64,000 nucleotides of DNA from Pantoea coffeiphila. GTDB lineage: Bacteria > Pseudomonadota > Gammaproteobacteria > Enterobacterales > Enterobacteriaceae. The stretch covers positions 744,001 to 808,000 of the forward strand of contig NZ_JAFBFW010000002.1 of assembly GCF_016909495.1 (NCBI RefSeq). The letters are read 5' to 3'. Below the pieces are notes generated by a model, which searched no databases, had not been told where the DNA came from, and saw only the letters and a list, made by a program, of their open reading frames with translations. The translations under genes and the position numbers were made by a program. Each line of letters opens with the position of its first letter. The first letter of the stretch is position 1. Below, one piece after another: positions 21,137 through 31,413 of this stretch.

Positions 21137-22237
21137 TTACCAGACGCGGTTAGCGATATCCACCACCAGACGCAGTTTGGCCCACTGCTGTGCTTCCGTC
21201 AGGCTGTTGCCCTCTTCGGTCGAGGCAAAGCCGCACTGCGGGCTGAGGCAGATCTGGTCGAGGCTGATGTACTGCGTCGCCTCTTTGATCCGCTGCTCCA
21301 CTGTGGCCGCCTCTTCCAGCTCGCCGGTTTTGGTGGTGATCAGGCCCAGTACCACCTGCTGGTTGCCCGGCTTGATAAAGCGCAGCGGCTCAAAGCCACC
21401 CGAGCGCTCGTTATCGTACTCCAGGAAGAATGCATCAATGTTCACGCCGCCGAACAGGATCTCCGCCACCGGCTCATAGCCACCTTCCGAGATCCAGGTT
21501 GAGCGGAAGTTTCCACGACACACATGCAGCCCGACAATCAGGTCATCCGGCTTCCCTTCCAGCGCCTTGTTCAGCACGCGGGCATAGGTCTGCGCCAGCT
21601 CTTCAGGGTTGTCGCCGCGCTCGCGGATTTCACGCTTCTGGTCATCGGAGCACAGGTAGGCCCAGACGGTATCATCCAGCTGCAGATAGCGGCATCCGGC
21701 ATCGTAGAACGCTTTGATCGCATCTTTATAGGTCTGGGCCAGATCGTCGAAGTAGTCTTTCAGATCGGGATAGACGGTGGCATCAATCACCTTACGGCCG
21801 CCGCGGAAGTGCAGCACGCTCGGGCTTGGGATAGTCATCTTCGCCACGGCATCACCGCTGATGCCTTGCAGGAAGCGAAAATCTTCCAGCATCGGGTGGT
21901 TGCTGAAGCCCAGCTTGCCGGTCACTTTTACGCCGCGCGCTTTGGTCTGTACGCCGTTAAACTGAATGCCCTGCTCGGCTTCATAGCGCTCCACGCCGTC
22001 CAGGCCGTCAAAGAAATCAAAGTGCCACCAGGCGCGGCGGAATTCGCCGTCGGTCACGACCTGCAGGCCCGCTTCACGCTGCAGATCGACAACCTTACGA
22101 ATTTCAGCATCTTCAATGCGGCGCAGCGCGGCGGCGTCAATTTCACCAGCTTCAAACTGCTTACGTGCCTGCTTGATCGCGGCAGGACGCAGAAAGCTGC
22201 CAACCACTTCGGCGCGATAATGGGTAGATGTTGTCAT
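21137..22237 (-). CDS. MetE C-terminal-like cobalamin-independent methionine synthase homologue
   Basis: 366 residues, about half of full MetE, corresponding to its C-terminal catalytic barrel (like Bacillus YxjG/YxjH). The zinc-binding residues of that barrel are present: His and Cys in GLHVCRGNFR, Glu in FFLEYDNE and Cys in CLSPQCGFAS. It probably transfers a methyl group to homocysteine or a related thiol, but the methyl donor cannot be told from sequence because the folate-binding N-terminal half is missing. Three MetJ-type boxes upstream place it in the methionine regulon. Monocistronic: own terminator, own operator. Confidence 0.85.
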   Translation of the reverse strand: MTTSTHYRAEVVGSFLRPAAIKQARKQFEAGEIDAAALRRIEDAEIRKVVDLQREAGLQVVTDGEFRRAWWHFDFFDGLDGVERYEAEQGIQFNGVQTKARGVKVTGKLGFSNHPMLEDFRFLQGISGDAVAKMTIPSPSVLHFRGGRKVIDATVYPDLKDYFDDLAQTYKDAIKAFYDAGCRYLQLDDTVWAYLCSDDQKREIRERGDNPEELAQTYARVLNKALEGKPDDLIVGLHVCRGNFRSTWISEGGYEPVAEILFGGVNIDAFFLEYDNERSGGFEPLRFIKPGNQQVVLGLITTKTGELEEAATVEQRIKEATQYISLDQICLSPQCGFASTEEGNSLTEAQQWAKLRLVVDIANRVW

Positions 22238-22306
22238 AGTCGGTTACTCCTGGCCTGCCATCCGGCACATAATTTAGGGTAGTAATAATTACCACTGGTT
22301 ATTTTT

Positions 22307-22330
22307 GGACATCTGGATGTCTACATGTCT
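22307..22330 (-). promoter_or_regulatory. Three tandem met boxes (MetJ operator)
   Basis: Read on the minus strand, AGACATGT, AGACATCC and AGATGTCC stand head to tail without gaps; each matches the met-box consensus AGACGTCT at 6 of 8 bases. MetJ binds two or more adjacent boxes. The array ends 70 bases before the start of the MetE-like gene, a normal operator position. Expected effect: repression when S-adenosylmethionine is abundant. Confidence 0.75.
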
Positions 22331-22446
22331 GGCGTTAAGAGTGTCATGAGAAACAGGCAGCGGCAAACGAGGAAAATTCATCGCAGTTGAAAAAAATTCA
22401 TCTTACCAATGAGCAGCAACCGCGATTAAGACAGATAAAAAGATGA

Positions 22447-23370
22447 TTACGGTGTCAGCAGGCTCAGCGCGCGCTCGCGCTGCTGCTGTGAAAGCGGCAG
22501 ATAACCGGCCTGGCTGACCAGCTTCTGACCGTCCGGCGACAGTGCCAGACGCAGGAACGCGGCCGTCAGCGGCTCCAGCGGCTTTCCGGGGGCTTTATTG
22601 ACGTAAATATAGAGCGGGCGGGCATAAGGATAGAGCCCGCTGCGAATATTTTCCGGGGTTGGCGCGATCCAGTCGCTACCACTGCGGGCCACCGGCACGG
22701 TTTTCACCCCGCTGATATGAAAGCCCGCGCTGGCGTAGCCAATGCTGTTCAGCGTACCGGCCACTGCCTGCACCACCGCCGCCGAACCGGGATACTCGCC
22801 GACATCTTTGCGGAAATCGCCGTTACATAACGCCTGCTGCTTGAAGAACCCCCAGGTGCCGGAGGCAGAGTTGCGGCCAAAGCGTTGAAGACCACGATCG
22901 GACCAGCCCGGCTGCGTCAGCTGTAGATCGCCCCAGGTCACCGGCACTTTGCGCGCCCCGCAGCGGCGGGTAATCGAAAATATAGCGTCCAGCTGCTGCA
23001 CGTTCAGCCCGGGCAGCGGGTTGTCCTGATTGACCACCACCACCAGCGCATCCATCGCCACCGGTACTGCCAGCGGCGGATAACCATAGCTGTCCTCAAA
23101 CAGCTGGCGTTCCGGGGCCTGCATCGGGCGGCTCATCGCCCCGAGCTGCGCGGCACCGGCCGCCAGCGCGGTAGGGGCGGTAGACGATCCCGCCGCCTGG
23201 ATCTGCACATTGATCCCCGGATACTGACGGTTAAAGCTCTCGCCCCACAGCGCCATCAAATTGCCCAACGTATCCGAACCCACGCTGGACAAATTCCCCG
23301 CCAGCATGCCTTCGCGGGCCGGAGCAAGGGAAGTAAACAGCAGCAGCGCCAGCGCCATCAGCTTTTTCAT
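22447..23370 (-). CDS. PstS-like phosphate ABC transporter binding protein
   Basis: 307 residues with an N-terminal signal peptide (MKKLMALALLLFTSLAPA, cleavage likely near residue 18). A periplasmic-binding fold of the phosphate type: VGSDTLGNLMALWGESFNRQYP, QAAGSSTAPTALAAGAAQLGAMSRPM and RNSASGTWGFFKQQAL hold the loops that normally grip phosphate. It is a different branch from the classical PstS next to pstCAB. It lies 18 bases after phoR on the same strand, so it is probably the third gene of a phoB-phoR operon. No permease or ATPase genes accompany it; it may feed a distant Pst transporter or influence phosphate sensing. Confidence 0.85.
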   Translation of the reverse strand: MKKLMALALLLFTSLAPAREGMLAGNLSSVGSDTLGNLMALWGESFNRQYPGINVQIQAAGSSTAPTALAAGAAQLGAMSRPMQAPERQLFEDSYGYPPLAVPVAMDALVVVVNQDNPLPGLNVQQLDAIFSITRRCGARKVPVTWGDLQLTQPGWSDRGLQRFGRNSASGTWGFFKQQALCNGDFRKDVGEYPGSAAVVQAVAGTLNSIGYASAGFHISGVKTVPVARSGSDWIAPTPENIRSGLYPYARPLYIYVNKAPGKPLEPLTAAFLRLALSPDGQKLVSQAGYLPLSQQQRERALSLLTP

Positions 23371-23388
23371 AGCAAGAAACCCGTCAGA

Positions 23389-24702
23389 TTAACGAACCGC
23401 ATTCTCAACCAGTTCGGCGCTGACAATCAACCTTGGCGGCAGCTGGAAGCTGAAACAGGTTTCTTTATTCGGCTCGCTGGTGATATCCAGCCGGGCATTA
23501 TGGTGGCTCAGCGCGTGCTTAACAATCGCCAGCCCCAGCCCGCTGCCTCCGGTCTGACGGGAACGTGCCTTGTCCACCCGATAGAATCGCTCCGTCAGGC
23601 GCGGAATATGCTCGGCGGCAATGCCAGGACCGTTATCCCGCACCTTAAACTGCGCGCCGTGGCTATTGCGCAGCCAGCTGATATCGATACGCGTTCCTTC
23701 CGGGGTGTGGTTTACCGCGTTATACACCAGATTAGAGATAGCGCTGTGCAGCTGCTCATCGTTGCCGTATACGCGCAGATGCGGGTCGGTGTGGAAGTGA
23801 ATCTCATGGCGGCCATTACTGAGAGTTTCTGCCTCACGCTGCAAAATGCGCAGCATTCTGGGCACATCCACTTTTTCCTGCATATCCAGCGCCGGTGCGG
23901 CCTCAATGCGCGACAGCGTCAGCAACTGCTTCACCAGACTGTCCATCCGCCGGGTCTGCTCCTGCATGGTATGCAGCGCTTTGTCACGCACCCCACCCTC
24001 CAGCACTGAATCATTCATCATTTCCAGATAACCCTGCAAAACGGTCAGCGGCGTGCGCAGTTCATGGCTGACGTTGGCAAAGAAGTTACGACGCGCCCCC
24101 TCCAGCTGATGCATCTGCGTGACGTCCCTGGCGACCATCAGCCACTGGCCTTCACTGTAGGGCATCACGCGGAACTCAATATGGCGGTGATTATTCAGCA
24201 CCAGCGTCAGCGGGCGGCTGAAATCACGCTGGCGTAGATAGCGGGTAAATTCAGGATAGCGCAGCAGGTTGAGGATATTCTGGCCGTTATCCTCAGGCCA
24301 GCGCAGCGCCAGCATCTGCTGGGCCAGGCCGTTACACCAGAAAATCGTCCCTTCTTCGGTGGTGAGAATCACCGCATCAGGCAGCGATTCCGCACCGCTG
24401 CGAAAACGTTTAATCAGATGCCCCAGCTCGCGACGGCGACGGCGGTTACGCGCCTGCATCTGATAAAGCCCGTAGAAAAGCGGCTCCCAGCTACCCCGTC
24501 CGCTTGGCGGGGTCATACTGCGGTCAACCCACAGCCAGTGAGAAAGGCGAAGCAAGTTATTGAAGTGGAAACCCAGCACGCAGAGCACTGAGACTAACAG
24601 CAGCCAGGGCAGATACCCGATCAGCAGCCCGAGCAGAAGCGCGGGCAGGCTGGCGAGCAGCAGCTCCAGAAATAATCTCTTCCAGGAGAGGCGTTCCAAC
24701 AC
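23389..24702 (-). CDS. phoR: Phosphate regulon sensor histidine kinase PhoR
   Basis: 437 residues. Two hydrophobic segments at residues ~10-28 and 30-47, no large periplasmic domain, then a PAS domain ([20 protein letters not shown]), the dimerisation/phosphoacceptor helix with His213 in [14 protein letters not shown], and the ATP-binding domain ([41 protein letters not shown]). It phosphorylates PhoB under phosphate limitation. It follows phoB after 23 bases. Confidence 0.97.
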   Translation of the reverse strand: MLERLSWKRLFLELLLASLPALLLGLLIGYLPWLLLVSVLCVLGFHFNNLLRLSHWLWVDRSMTPPSGRGSWEPLFYGLYQMQARNRRRRRELGHLIKRFRSGAESLPDAVILTTEEGTIFWCNGLAQQMLALRWPEDNGQNILNLLRYPEFTRYLRQRDFSRPLTLVLNNHRHIEFRVMPYSEGQWLMVARDVTQMHQLEGARRNFFANVSHELRTPLTVLQGYLEMMNDSVLEGGVRDKALHTMQEQTRRMDSLVKQLLTLSRIEAAPALDMQEKVDVPRMLRILQREAETLSNGRHEIHFHTDPHLRVYGNDEQLHSAISNLVYNAVNHTPEGTRIDISWLRNSHGAQFKVRDNGPGIAAEHIPRLTERFYRVDKARSRQTGGSGLGLAIVKHALSHHNARLDITSEPNKETCFSFQLPPRLIVSAELVENAVR

Positions 24703-24725
24703 GGTTCAGACTCCAGTGCGAACGA

Positions 24726-25415
24726 TCAGTAGCGTGCAGAGAAACGGTAACCTGTTCCACGAACGGTTTGTACCATACGGTCATGCCCGGTCAGCTCCAG
24801 CGCTTTACGCAGGCGACGAATATGCACGTCAACGGTACGGTCTTCGACGTAAACGTTAGTCCCCCAGACGTGGTTTAGCAACTGTTCACGGCTGTAAACC
24901 CGCTCCGGGTGAGTCATAAAGAAGTGCAGCAGCTTATATTCTGTCGGCCCCATTTCCAGCGGCTGGGTGTCTGACATCACGCGGTGAGAAGACGGGTCAA
25001 GGCTAAGTCCCTGCATCTCGATCACCTCTTCCACCGCCATCGGCGAAATACGGCGCATTACGGCCTTGATTCGCGCCATCAGCTCCTTCGGCGAGAACGG
25101 CTTGGTAATATAGTCGTCGGCCCCCACTTCCAGGCCACGCACGCGGTCTTCCTCTTCGCCGCGCGCCGTTAGCATCATCACCGGAATATCGCGAGTCATT
25201 GCTTCTCGCTTCAGATGCTTAATAAACTGAATGCCGGAGCCGCCGGGCAGCATCCAGTCCAGCAGGATCAAATCCGGCCAGGGTTCAATCAGCAGGCTAA
25301 CCGCGCTGTCGTAATCCTCAGCTTCGATGGGTTGATAGTCGTTTTGTTCAAGAACGAAACACAACATCTCGCGGATTGGGGCTTCATCTTCAACTACCAA
25401 AATACGCTTAGCCAT
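24726..25415 (-). CDS. phoB: Phosphate regulon response regulator PhoB
   Basis: 229 residues. Receiver domain with the phosphorylated Asp53 in LLDWMLPGG and Lys near 105 ([13 protein letters not shown]), then an OmpR-type winged helix (ILEMG-like [41 protein letters not shown]). It activates genes carrying Pho boxes. A Pho box lies 51 bases upstream of its start, so it activates its own operon. Confidence 0.98.
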   Translation of the reverse strand: MAKRILVVEDEAPIREMLCFVLEQNDYQPIEAEDYDSAVSLLIEPWPDLILLDWMLPGGSGIQFIKHLKREAMTRDIPVMMLTARGEEEDRVRGLEVGADDYITKPFSPKELMARIKAVMRRISPMAVEEVIEMQGLSLDPSSHRVMSDTQPLEMGPTEYKLLHFFMTHPERVYSREQLLNHVWGTNVYVEDRTVDVHIRRLRKALELTGHDRMVQTVRGTGYRFSARY

Positions 25416-25466
25416 TATTGCTCCTGCTAATGTGACAGGCTGTCACGGGGGATATGCGGCGTCATT

Positions 25467-25486
25467 ATGCGTCAGTTTTATGACAC
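25467..25486 (-). promoter_or_regulatory. Pho box upstream of phoB
   Basis: On the minus strand GTGTCATAAAACTGACGCAT closely matches the Pho box (two direct 7-base repeats CTGTCAT separated by an AT-rich tetramer). Its position upstream of phoB matches the autoregulatory site known in E. coli. Confidence 0.85.
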
Positions 25487-25568
25487 TTTTATGAAAAAAA
25501 CACCCCCGAAATCGGGAGCATAGCGAAAAAGCAGCGTGGATGATTTCAACCTGACCGCCGGCAATCAC

Positions 25569-25599
25569 TTGCCCCGTGAACAGCAACAGCGTTTATAAT
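25569..25599 (+). promoter_or_regulatory. Likely sigma-70 promoter of sbcDC
   Basis: A perfect TATAAT at 25594-25599 lies 35 bases before the sbcD ATG. A TTGCCC at 25569-25574 is the best -35 candidate with a long 19-base spacer. No other start signal is closer. Confidence 0.55.
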
Positions 25600-25634
25600 C
25601 CCTCGCAACATCATCAGGCTATGCAGGGAGTGAC

Positions 25635-26855
25635 ATGCGCATCATTCATACCGCCGACTGGCATCTCGGGCAGTTTTTCTATACCAAAAGCCGGGCGGCT
25701 GAACATCAGGCCTTTCTCGACTGGCTGCTGGAGCAGGCAGAAGCGCAGCAGGCTGATGCGATTATAGTCGCCGGTGATATTTTTGATACCGGATCGCCGC
25801 CAAGCTATGCCCGCGAGCTGTATAACCGCTTCGTGGTGAATTTACAGCAGACCGGCTGCCAGCTGGTGGTGCTGGGCGGCAACCACGATTCGGTGGCGAC
25901 ACTGAATGAATCGCGCGAGCTGCTGGCCTGCCTGAACACCCGGGTGATCGCCGCCGCCAGTGACGATATCCGTGACCAGGTGCTGGTGCTCAACACCCGT
26001 GACGGCCAGCCGGGGGCGATGCTGTGCGCCATTCCCTTCCTGCGCCCACGTGACATTATGCGCAGCCAGAGCGGCCAGTCGGGGCGCGACAAGCAGCAAA
26101 CATTGCTGGAGGCAATTACCGACCACTATCAACGCTGCTGGCAGGAGGCGCTGGCTCAGCGGACAGCCCTGAATCTGACGCTGCCGGTCATCGCTACCGG
26201 ACATCTGACTACCATGGGTGTGACCAAAAGCGACGCGGTGCGTGATATTTACATCGGCACGCTGGATGCTTTCCCGGCCGATGCCTTCCCACCTGCCGAC
26301 TATATTGCGCTCGGTCATATCCATCGCGCCCAGCGCGTGGCCAACAGCGAACACATTCGCTACAGCGGTTCACCGATTCCACTCAGTTTTGATGAGCTGG
26401 GCAAAGAGAAAAGCGTTTTTGTGGTGGATTTTGCCGACGGCGCGCTAAGCCAGGTCACCCCGCTATCGATTCCGCTGTTCCAGCCGATGCGGATGATCAA
26501 AGGCTCTCTGGAAGAGATTGAAGCGCAGCTGGCCGCACTGGAGCCGGACCCGCAGGGAAAATTAATCTGGCTGGATATCGAAATCGTCACCGACGACTGG
26601 CTCAGCGAACTTCAGCGCCGCATTCAGCAGTTGACCGAAACGCTGCCGGTAGAGGTGGTACTGCTTCGCCGCAGCCGCGAGCAGCGTGAACGGGTTATCG
26701 CCCGGCAGAATAATGAAACCCTCAGCGAGCTTAGCGTGGAAGAGGTGTTTGCCCGCCGTCTGGCGCTGGAGGAGGGCGAGCCGGAACGGCTGGCTCGCGC
26801 AGAAGCCCTGTTCGCGCAGACGCTGGAAGCGGTACGCCATGAGGAACAGCCGTGA
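25635..26855 (+). CDS. sbcD: Nuclease SbcCD subunit D
   Basis: 406 residues. Mre11-type metallophosphoesterase: [48 protein letters not shown] and LGHIHRAQR carry the metal ligands. With SbcC it forms an ATP-dependent nuclease that cuts DNA hairpins and palindromes and trims protein-blocked ends. The stop codon overlaps the GTG start of sbcC by four bases (GTGA), so the two are coupled. Confidence 0.97.
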   Translation: MRIIHTADWHLGQFFYTKSRAAEHQAFLDWLLEQAEAQQADAIIVAGDIFDTGSPPSYARELYNRFVVNLQQTGCQLVVLGGNHDSVATLNESRELLACLNTRVIAAASDDIRDQVLVLNTRDGQPGAMLCAIPFLRPRDIMRSQSGQSGRDKQQTLLEAITDHYQRCWQEALAQRTALNLTLPVIATGHLTTMGVTKSDAVRDIYIGTLDAFPADAFPPADYIALGHIHRAQRVANSEHIRYSGSPIPLSFDELGKEKSVFVVDFADGALSQVTPLSIPLFQPMRMIKGSLEEIEAQLAALEPDPQGKLIWLDIEIVTDDWLSELQRRIQQLTETLPVEVVLLRRSREQRERVIARQNNETLSELSVEEVFARRLALEEGEPERLARAEALFAQTLEAVRHEEQP

Positions 26856-29800
26856 AAATTTTAACCTTACGCTTTAAGAATCTGAACTCGCTGAAGGGCG
26901 AATGGAAAATCGACTTCAGCGCCGAGCCTTTTGCCAGCAACGGGCTGTTTGCCATTACCGGCCCCACCGGAGCGGGTAAAACCACCCTGCTGGACGCCAT
27001 CTGCCTCGCGCTGTATCACGAAACCCCGCGCCTGAAGAGTATCACCCAGTCACAGAACGACCTGATGACCCGCGATACGGCAGAATGTCTGGCGGAAGTG
27101 GAGTTTGAGGTAAAAGGCGTGGCCTGGCGTGCCTTCTGGAGCCAGAACCGCGCGCGCGGTGCCGCCGACGGCAATCTTCAGGCACCGCGCGTGGAGCTGG
27201 CGCGCTGCGAAGACAATCAAATCGTCGCCGACAAGGTCAAAGATAAGCTGGAAATGATTGCCAGCCTTACCGGCCTGGACTTTGAGCGCTTTACTAAATC
27301 GATGATGCTGTCGCAGGGGCAGTTCGCCGCCTTCCTGAACGCCGATGCCAACAAACGTGCCGAGCTGCTGGAAGAGCTGACCGGAACTGAAATCTACGGT
27401 CGTCTGTCGGCGCAGGTCTTTGAGCGCCACAAGCTGGCAAAAACCGAACTCGACGGCATGCGCACCCAGGCCTCGGGAATGGATCTGCTCAGCGATGAGC
27501 AGCAGCAGGAATTCAGCGACCGCCTGGCGCAACTGGTGGCCGATGAGCAGGTACTCACTTCGCAACAGCATCAGCAGCAACAGCAGCTACAGGAATGGCA
27601 GCAGCTTGAGCAGCTCCGGCAGGACCAGAGTCATCTTGTCCAGCAACAGCAGAGGCTGACGGAGCAACTCAGGCAAACGCGGGACGCACTGGACAGTGCT
27701 GCACAACAGCGGCAGCAGGCGCAGCAGGCGGAAGAGCAGCATCAGGCGCAAAGGCTGGTGCAGGAAACGCTGATTGCCGAGCAGGTCATTCCCCTCGATC
27801 ATCAGCTGTCTTCACTGGGCGATCTGTTGAAACAGCTGGAGCAAGAGCGAAGTAAGCACCAACAGTCGCATCAGGCACGCCAGCAGGAGCGAATAAAAAA
27901 TCAGCAGATTCAGCAGGATAAACTGGCGGCGCAGCAGAAACTTCAGCAGTGGCAGGATGCTCATCCCCGCTTCGCACAGTATGGCGAATCCCTGCCGCTG
28001 TGGCGCGAACGTTTCAGCCAGCAGCAAAAAAGTGAGCAGTCACTCTCCGCACTGCGCCTGCGTATTGAGGCCCAGCAGCAGGAACTGTACCAGCTTGACC
28101 GTACCCGTCAGCAGCTCGCTCAGCAGGCTGTACCGCTCCAGCAGCAGCTGACCGGAGCGCAGCAGGCGCTGGAAAAGGCTGAGCAGGCACTGAGCCCCCT
28201 GCAACAGCAGCATTCTGCCGAATCCCTGCGCGGCGAGCTGGAACAGTTTTCCCAGCAGCGCCCACAGCGTCAGCAGCTGGCTACGCTACAACCACAGTGG
28301 CAGCTGTTAACCACCCGGCGCAGCCGTTTGCAGCAGGATGACCAGCAGCTGGCACGTGAAATAACGCAGACTAGTGAGCAGTTACTTACGCTACGCACCA
28401 GCTGGAAAGAGAAAAACCAGCATTTGCAGGATGTTAAGGCGCGCCGCGACCTTGAACAGCGCATTGCCAGCCTTGAAGAACATCGCGCCCGACTGGAGCC
28501 GGGTCACCCCTGCCCGCTGTGCGGTTCAGCCGCTCATCCTGCCGTCGCGGAATATCAGGCGCTGCAGCTGTCGGAAACGCAGCAGCGGCTGGCGGAACTA
28601 GAACGGCAGGAACAGGAATTAAAAGAGCGCGGCAGCGCCTGTGCCGAACAGCTGAAGCAATGGCAGCGGCAGGCGGAGCGGCTGAAGCAGGATCGGCAGG
28701 AGGCCGACGAGCAGGCTGTCCAGCTGGAAAAGCGGTGGCAAAATGCGGTGCAGGCGCTGGGGCTCACCTTCACCCCTGACGACGGCGAGCAGGTCACGGC
28801 CTGGCTGCAAGAACAGGAGCGGCAGGAGCAGAAACAGCAGCAGCAGCTGAATGCGCTTGAGCAGGCTGAGCGCCACTGCCAGCAGCAAAAAGAACATCTC
28901 TACCAGCAGCAGCAGGCGATGCAAACGCTGCAGCAGCAAACGCAGCTCCATCAGCAGCAGCATGATTCCGCCAGCCGCCAGCTGGAGGAACAGCGTCAAC
29001 AGCTGGTACAGGAAGAGCAGCAGGCTGCTCAACAGCGCAGCGCACTGGCCGAAAGCCTGCTGCCGCTGGAGCTGACGCTGCCGGAAAACGGCGACTATCA
29101 CGGCTGGCTGCAGCTGCGTGAACAGCACTGGCAGCAGTGGCAGCAGAACGCCACCGCGCTGACGCAGCTGATACCGGAGCTGGCAACCCTGAGCAGCCGT
29201 CAGCAGGCGCTGGACGAGGAGCTGGCGCAGCAGCAGGCACAGCTGGAGGCACAAAACCAGCGCATCGCCGAGCAGCAGCAGGCACTGGCTCACTGCCAGC
29301 AGCAGCGTCAGCAGCTGTTCGGCGATCGCATCATCGCTCATGTTCAGCAGCAGCTGCGCGAACAGGCCACCGAGCATGCGACGGCCACCCGCCGCTATCA
29401 ACAGCTCTGGCAGCAACAGCAGGACCTGGTGAACACCCAGCTCGGCCAGCTTCAGTCGCTGGATGCACAGCAGCTGGTGCTTGTGGCACGTCTGAAGGAG
29501 TGCGAAGAGAAGCTCAACCAGCAGAAGGAAGGCAGCCAGGATAGCAGTGCCGTGCGCGAAGCGCTGGCCGCCAGCGTGGCGGAGCTGAACCGCCAGCTGC
29601 GTGAGAATGCCGGACTGCAGGGGCAGCTTCGCCAGCAGCTGAGCTATGATGCCTCGCGCCGCCAGCAGCTTCAGTCGCTTCTGGCGCAGATCGCTGAGAA
29701 CGAGCAGCGGGTGGAGGACTGGGCGTATCTGAATCAGCTGATCGGCTCACGTGATGGTGATAAGTTCCGCCGGTTTGCCCAGGGGCTGACGCTCGATCAC

Positions 29801-30223
29801 CTGGTATGGTTGGCAAACAATCAGCTCAACCGCCTGCACGGCCGCTATTTGCTACAGCGCAAAACGCAGGAAGTGCTGGAACTGGAGGTGGTGGACACCT
29901 GGCAGGCGGACGCCCGCCGCGACACGCGCACGCTGTCCGGCGGCGAGAGTTTCCTGGTCAGCCTGGCGCTGGCGCTGGCGCTTTCCGATCTCGTCAGCCA
30001 CAAGACGCGAATCGAGTCGCTGTTCCTGGATGAGGGCTTCGGTACGCTGGATGCAGAGACGCTGGACAGCGCGCTGGATGCGCTGGATGCATTAAACGCC
30101 AGCGGTAAAACCATCGGGGTGATCAGCCACGTTGAGGCGATGAAGGAGCGCATTCCGGTGCAGATTCGGGTGCGTAAGATTAACGGCCTGGGCTACAGTA
30201 GGCTGGAGACGCCAACGGGGTAA
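26852..30223 (+). CDS. sbcC: Nuclease SbcCD subunit C, glutamine-rich
   Basis: 1123 residues from a GTG start, about 75 longer than E. coli SbcC. Rad50-type SMC-like ATPase: Walker [14 protein letters not shown] near residue 38, two long coiled-coil arms, the zinc hook CPLCG near residue 553, ABC signature [17 protein letters not shown] near 1030 and Walker [18 protein letters not shown] near 1050. It closes and opens with ATP and delivers DNA ends to SbcD. The arms are extraordinarily rich in glutamine, mostly CAG codons (about residues 215-480 and 560-860), which explains the extra length. Start decided by overlap with sbcD. Confidence 0.95.
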   Translation: MKILTLRFKNLNSLKGEWKIDFSAEPFASNGLFAITGPTGAGKTTLLDAICLALYHETPRLKSITQSQNDLMTRDTAECLAEVEFEVKGVAWRAFWSQNRARGAADGNLQAPRVELARCEDNQIVADKVKDKLEMIASLTGLDFERFTKSMMLSQGQFAAFLNADANKRAELLEELTGTEIYGRLSAQVFERHKLAKTELDGMRTQASGMDLLSDEQQQEFSDRLAQLVADEQVLTSQQHQQQQQLQEWQQLEQLRQDQSHLVQQQQRLTEQLRQTRDALDSAAQQRQQAQQAEEQHQAQRLVQETLIAEQVIPLDHQLSSLGDLLKQLEQERSKHQQSHQARQQERIKNQQIQQDKLAAQQKLQQWQDAHPRFAQYGESLPLWRERFSQQQKSEQSLSALRLRIEAQQQELYQLDRTRQQLAQQAVPLQQQLTGAQQALEKAEQALSPLQQQHSAESLRGELEQFSQQRPQRQQLATLQPQWQLLTTRRSRLQQDDQQLAREITQTSEQLLTLRTSWKEKNQHLQDVKARRDLEQRIASLEEHRARLEPGHPCPLCGSAAHPAVAEYQALQLSETQQRLAELERQEQELKERGSACAEQLKQWQRQAERLKQDRQEADEQAVQLEKRWQNAVQALGLTFTPDDGEQVTAWLQEQERQEQKQQQQLNALEQAERHCQQQKEHLYQQQQAMQTLQQQTQLHQQQHDSASRQLEEQRQQLVQEEQQAAQQRSALAESLLPLELTLPENGDYHGWLQLREQHWQQWQQNATALTQLIPELATLSSRQQALDEELAQQQAQLEAQNQRIAEQQQALAHCQQQRQQLFGDRIIAHVQQQLREQATEHATATRRYQQLWQQQQDLVNTQLGQLQSLDAQQLVLVARLKECEEKLNQQKEGSQDSSAVREALAASVAELNRQLRENAGLQGQLRQQLSYDASRRQQLQSLLAQIAENEQRVEDWAYLNQLIGSRDGDKFRRFAQGLTLDHLVWLANNQLNRLHGRYLLQRKTQEVLELEVVDTWQADARRDTRTLSGGESFLVSLALALALSDLVSHKTRIESLFLDEGFGTLDAETLDSALDALDALNASGKTIGVISHVEAMKERIPVQIRVRKINGLGYSRLETPTG

Positions 30224-30254
30224 GTGTCGTCGGTAGAGAGGTGCTGGCGTCGCT

Positions 30255-30437
30255 GGAGCCTGTAATTTAAATTGTGTAATTGCCTGTTTTTGATATGTTC
30301 ACAAAACACGGAGACAGGTAATTATTATGGATGAACAAAAACTCAAAGCCCTTGCTGCCGAACTGGCAAAAGGCCTGACGGCAACATCCCTGTTGGCGGC
30401 TCCTGGCCAGATGCCCTCCCCTCAGCGCTGCGGATGA
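30255..30437 (+). mobile_element. Remnant of one end of an IS256-type insertion sequence
   Basis: The segment holds the left end and transposase start of an IS256-family element (IS1414/IS285-like by memory): a short leader containing TGTGTAATTGCCTG, then CGGAGACAGGTAATTATT and the transposase ATG. Similarity stops about 17 codons into the gene. No right end is seen in the window. It marks the border between sbcC and the type VI effector islet. Exact left border uncertain. Confidence 0.6.
30327..30437 (+). pseudogene. Truncated IS256-family transposase start
   Basis: A 36-codon frame beginning MDEQKLKALAAELAKGL, which I recognise as the N-terminus of IS256-family transposases. After residue 17 the sequence (TATSLLAAPGQMP) no longer fits the family and a stop follows soon. 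The DDE catalytic domain is missing, so it is inactive. Confidence 0.65.
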
Positions 30438-30629
30438 CCCGGCAGCCCCGGCAGAGGCCGTTCCCCTTTTTCCATTTTAATCGTTTTTACTGAGGCCATT
30501 CATCAATCAAACTGTGAGTTGATAATAACTATATTACTGAATAAAAAAACATCGCATAAAAATTAATATTAACGTGTGATAAAGTCGTGCCATCGTTTAT
30601 GGAATTTACGAAAAGGGGCTCATCACCTT

Positions 30630-31157
30630 ATGGCTTTGCAAGGAAAGTTTATTGTTAATAGTGCCGATTTTAGTCCTCTGATATTTTATGGTGTTGGTAC
30701 ATTTCTCGCTTATTCCGGTAATGATCACTATCGCAATCAGTCCGGATGTGTCGGCGTTCAAAATAACGGACCAATACCTGGTGGCCGTTACCATATAGTC
30801 AAAAGGCCTACGGGTGGCTGGAAAGGCGTAATTCGCACCGATCTTCGTGATTTTTACTCCTGGCCGACTTCAAGGCCGGTAATTAAATACGAGTGGTTTG
30901 CTCTATACCGCGATGATGGAAAAATTGATGATCATACATGGATCAATGGTGTTGAGAGGGGGAATTTCCGCCTGCATCCGCCCGGGCCACTTGGAATTTC
31001 CCTCGGATGTATTACGCTTCAACACAGAACAGATTTTCTCGCAATTCGTCAGGCATTACTCTCGACACAAAGCGTGAAACGGGTTAACGGTCTTATGTCA
31101 TACGGAACGATTGAGGTTATTCTAAATGGAAGCTCGACGTGTCACGATGGGGTTTAG
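30630..31157 (+). CDS. Tlde1-like (DUF2778) type VI secretion L,D-transpeptidase-fold effector
   Basis: 175 residues from MALQGKFIVNSADFS. The layout matches Tlde1 effectors: a short N-terminus with YGVGTFLAYSGND, a middle NNGPIPGGRYHIVKRP, and the catalytic signature with His116 (FRLHPPGP) and Cys127 in ISLGCITL. Known Tlde1 proteins are injected by type VI secretion and cut or exchange D-amino acids in the periplasmic peptidoglycan of rivals. No signal peptide is seen, which fits delivery by the secretion machine. The next gene overlaps its 3' end by 32 bases and is the likely immunity gene; an orphan hcp lies opposite. AT-richer than the flanking backbone, so probably acquired. An upstream in-frame ATG (30576) is less likely. 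Confidence 0.8.
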   Translation: MALQGKFIVNSADFSPLIFYGVGTFLAYSGNDHYRNQSGCVGVQNNGPIPGGRYHIVKRPTGGWKGVIRTDLRDFYSWPTSRPVIKYEWFALYRDDGKIDDHTWINGVERGNFRLHPPGPLGISLGCITLQHRTDFLAIRQALLSTQSVKRVNGLMSYGTIEVILNGSSTCHDGV

Positions 31158-31386
31158 AATATTTATCGGTGTAGCGATTTTTTTACTGGTATTTCTTTTG
31201 GCACGACCATCCGATCCTGCAACTAAGAGCCAAATAGATTTTTGGAAAAAAACAGCCAGCCTGTTCGGAGAAAGTGACATAGAAGGTTTTGTTGGGATTG
31301 CATTACTGACCGGATGCACAATTTTTACTATATTGTGCTACAAGATTGTGATTCGTCAGATAGAAAAAAAACTGAACAATAAATGA
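31126..31386 (+). CDS. Probable membrane immunity protein for the Tlde1-like effector
   Basis: 86 residues. Two hydrophobic helices (about residues 9-26, GFRIFIGVAIFLLVFLLA, and 55-75, FVGIALLTGCTIFTILCY) flank a ~28-residue loop that would face the periplasm if both ends are cytoplasmic. The start ATG has a GAGG 9 bases upstream and lies inside the effector gene, giving a 32-base overlap and likely coupling. An in-frame ATG at 31147 is an alternative. I do not recognise a named family. Position directly behind a periplasm-acting toxin suggests immunity; this is inferred from context. Confidence 0.6.
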   Translation: MEARRVTMGFRIFIGVAIFLLVFLLARPSDPATKSQIDFWKKTASLFGESDIEGFVGIALLTGCTIFTILCYKIVIRQIEKKLNNK

Positions 31387-31390
31387 TAAT

Positions 31391-31409
31391 AACCGGGCTT
31401 AGCCCGGTT
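31391..31409. terminator. Hairpin between convergent immunity gene and hcp
   Basis: AACCGGGC (31391-31398) pairs with GCCCGGTT (31402-31409) around TTA, five bases before the hcp stop codon on the other strand. No T-run on either side, so termination may be weak. Confidence 0.55.
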
Positions 31410-31413
31410 GCTC

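Noticed and set aside
28619-29416. Long open frame on the strand opposite sbcC, leucine-rich
   Set aside because: It mirrors the CAG/CTG-rich coiled-coil of SbcC; CAG repeats read backwards give leucine. No ribosome-binding site or family likeness.
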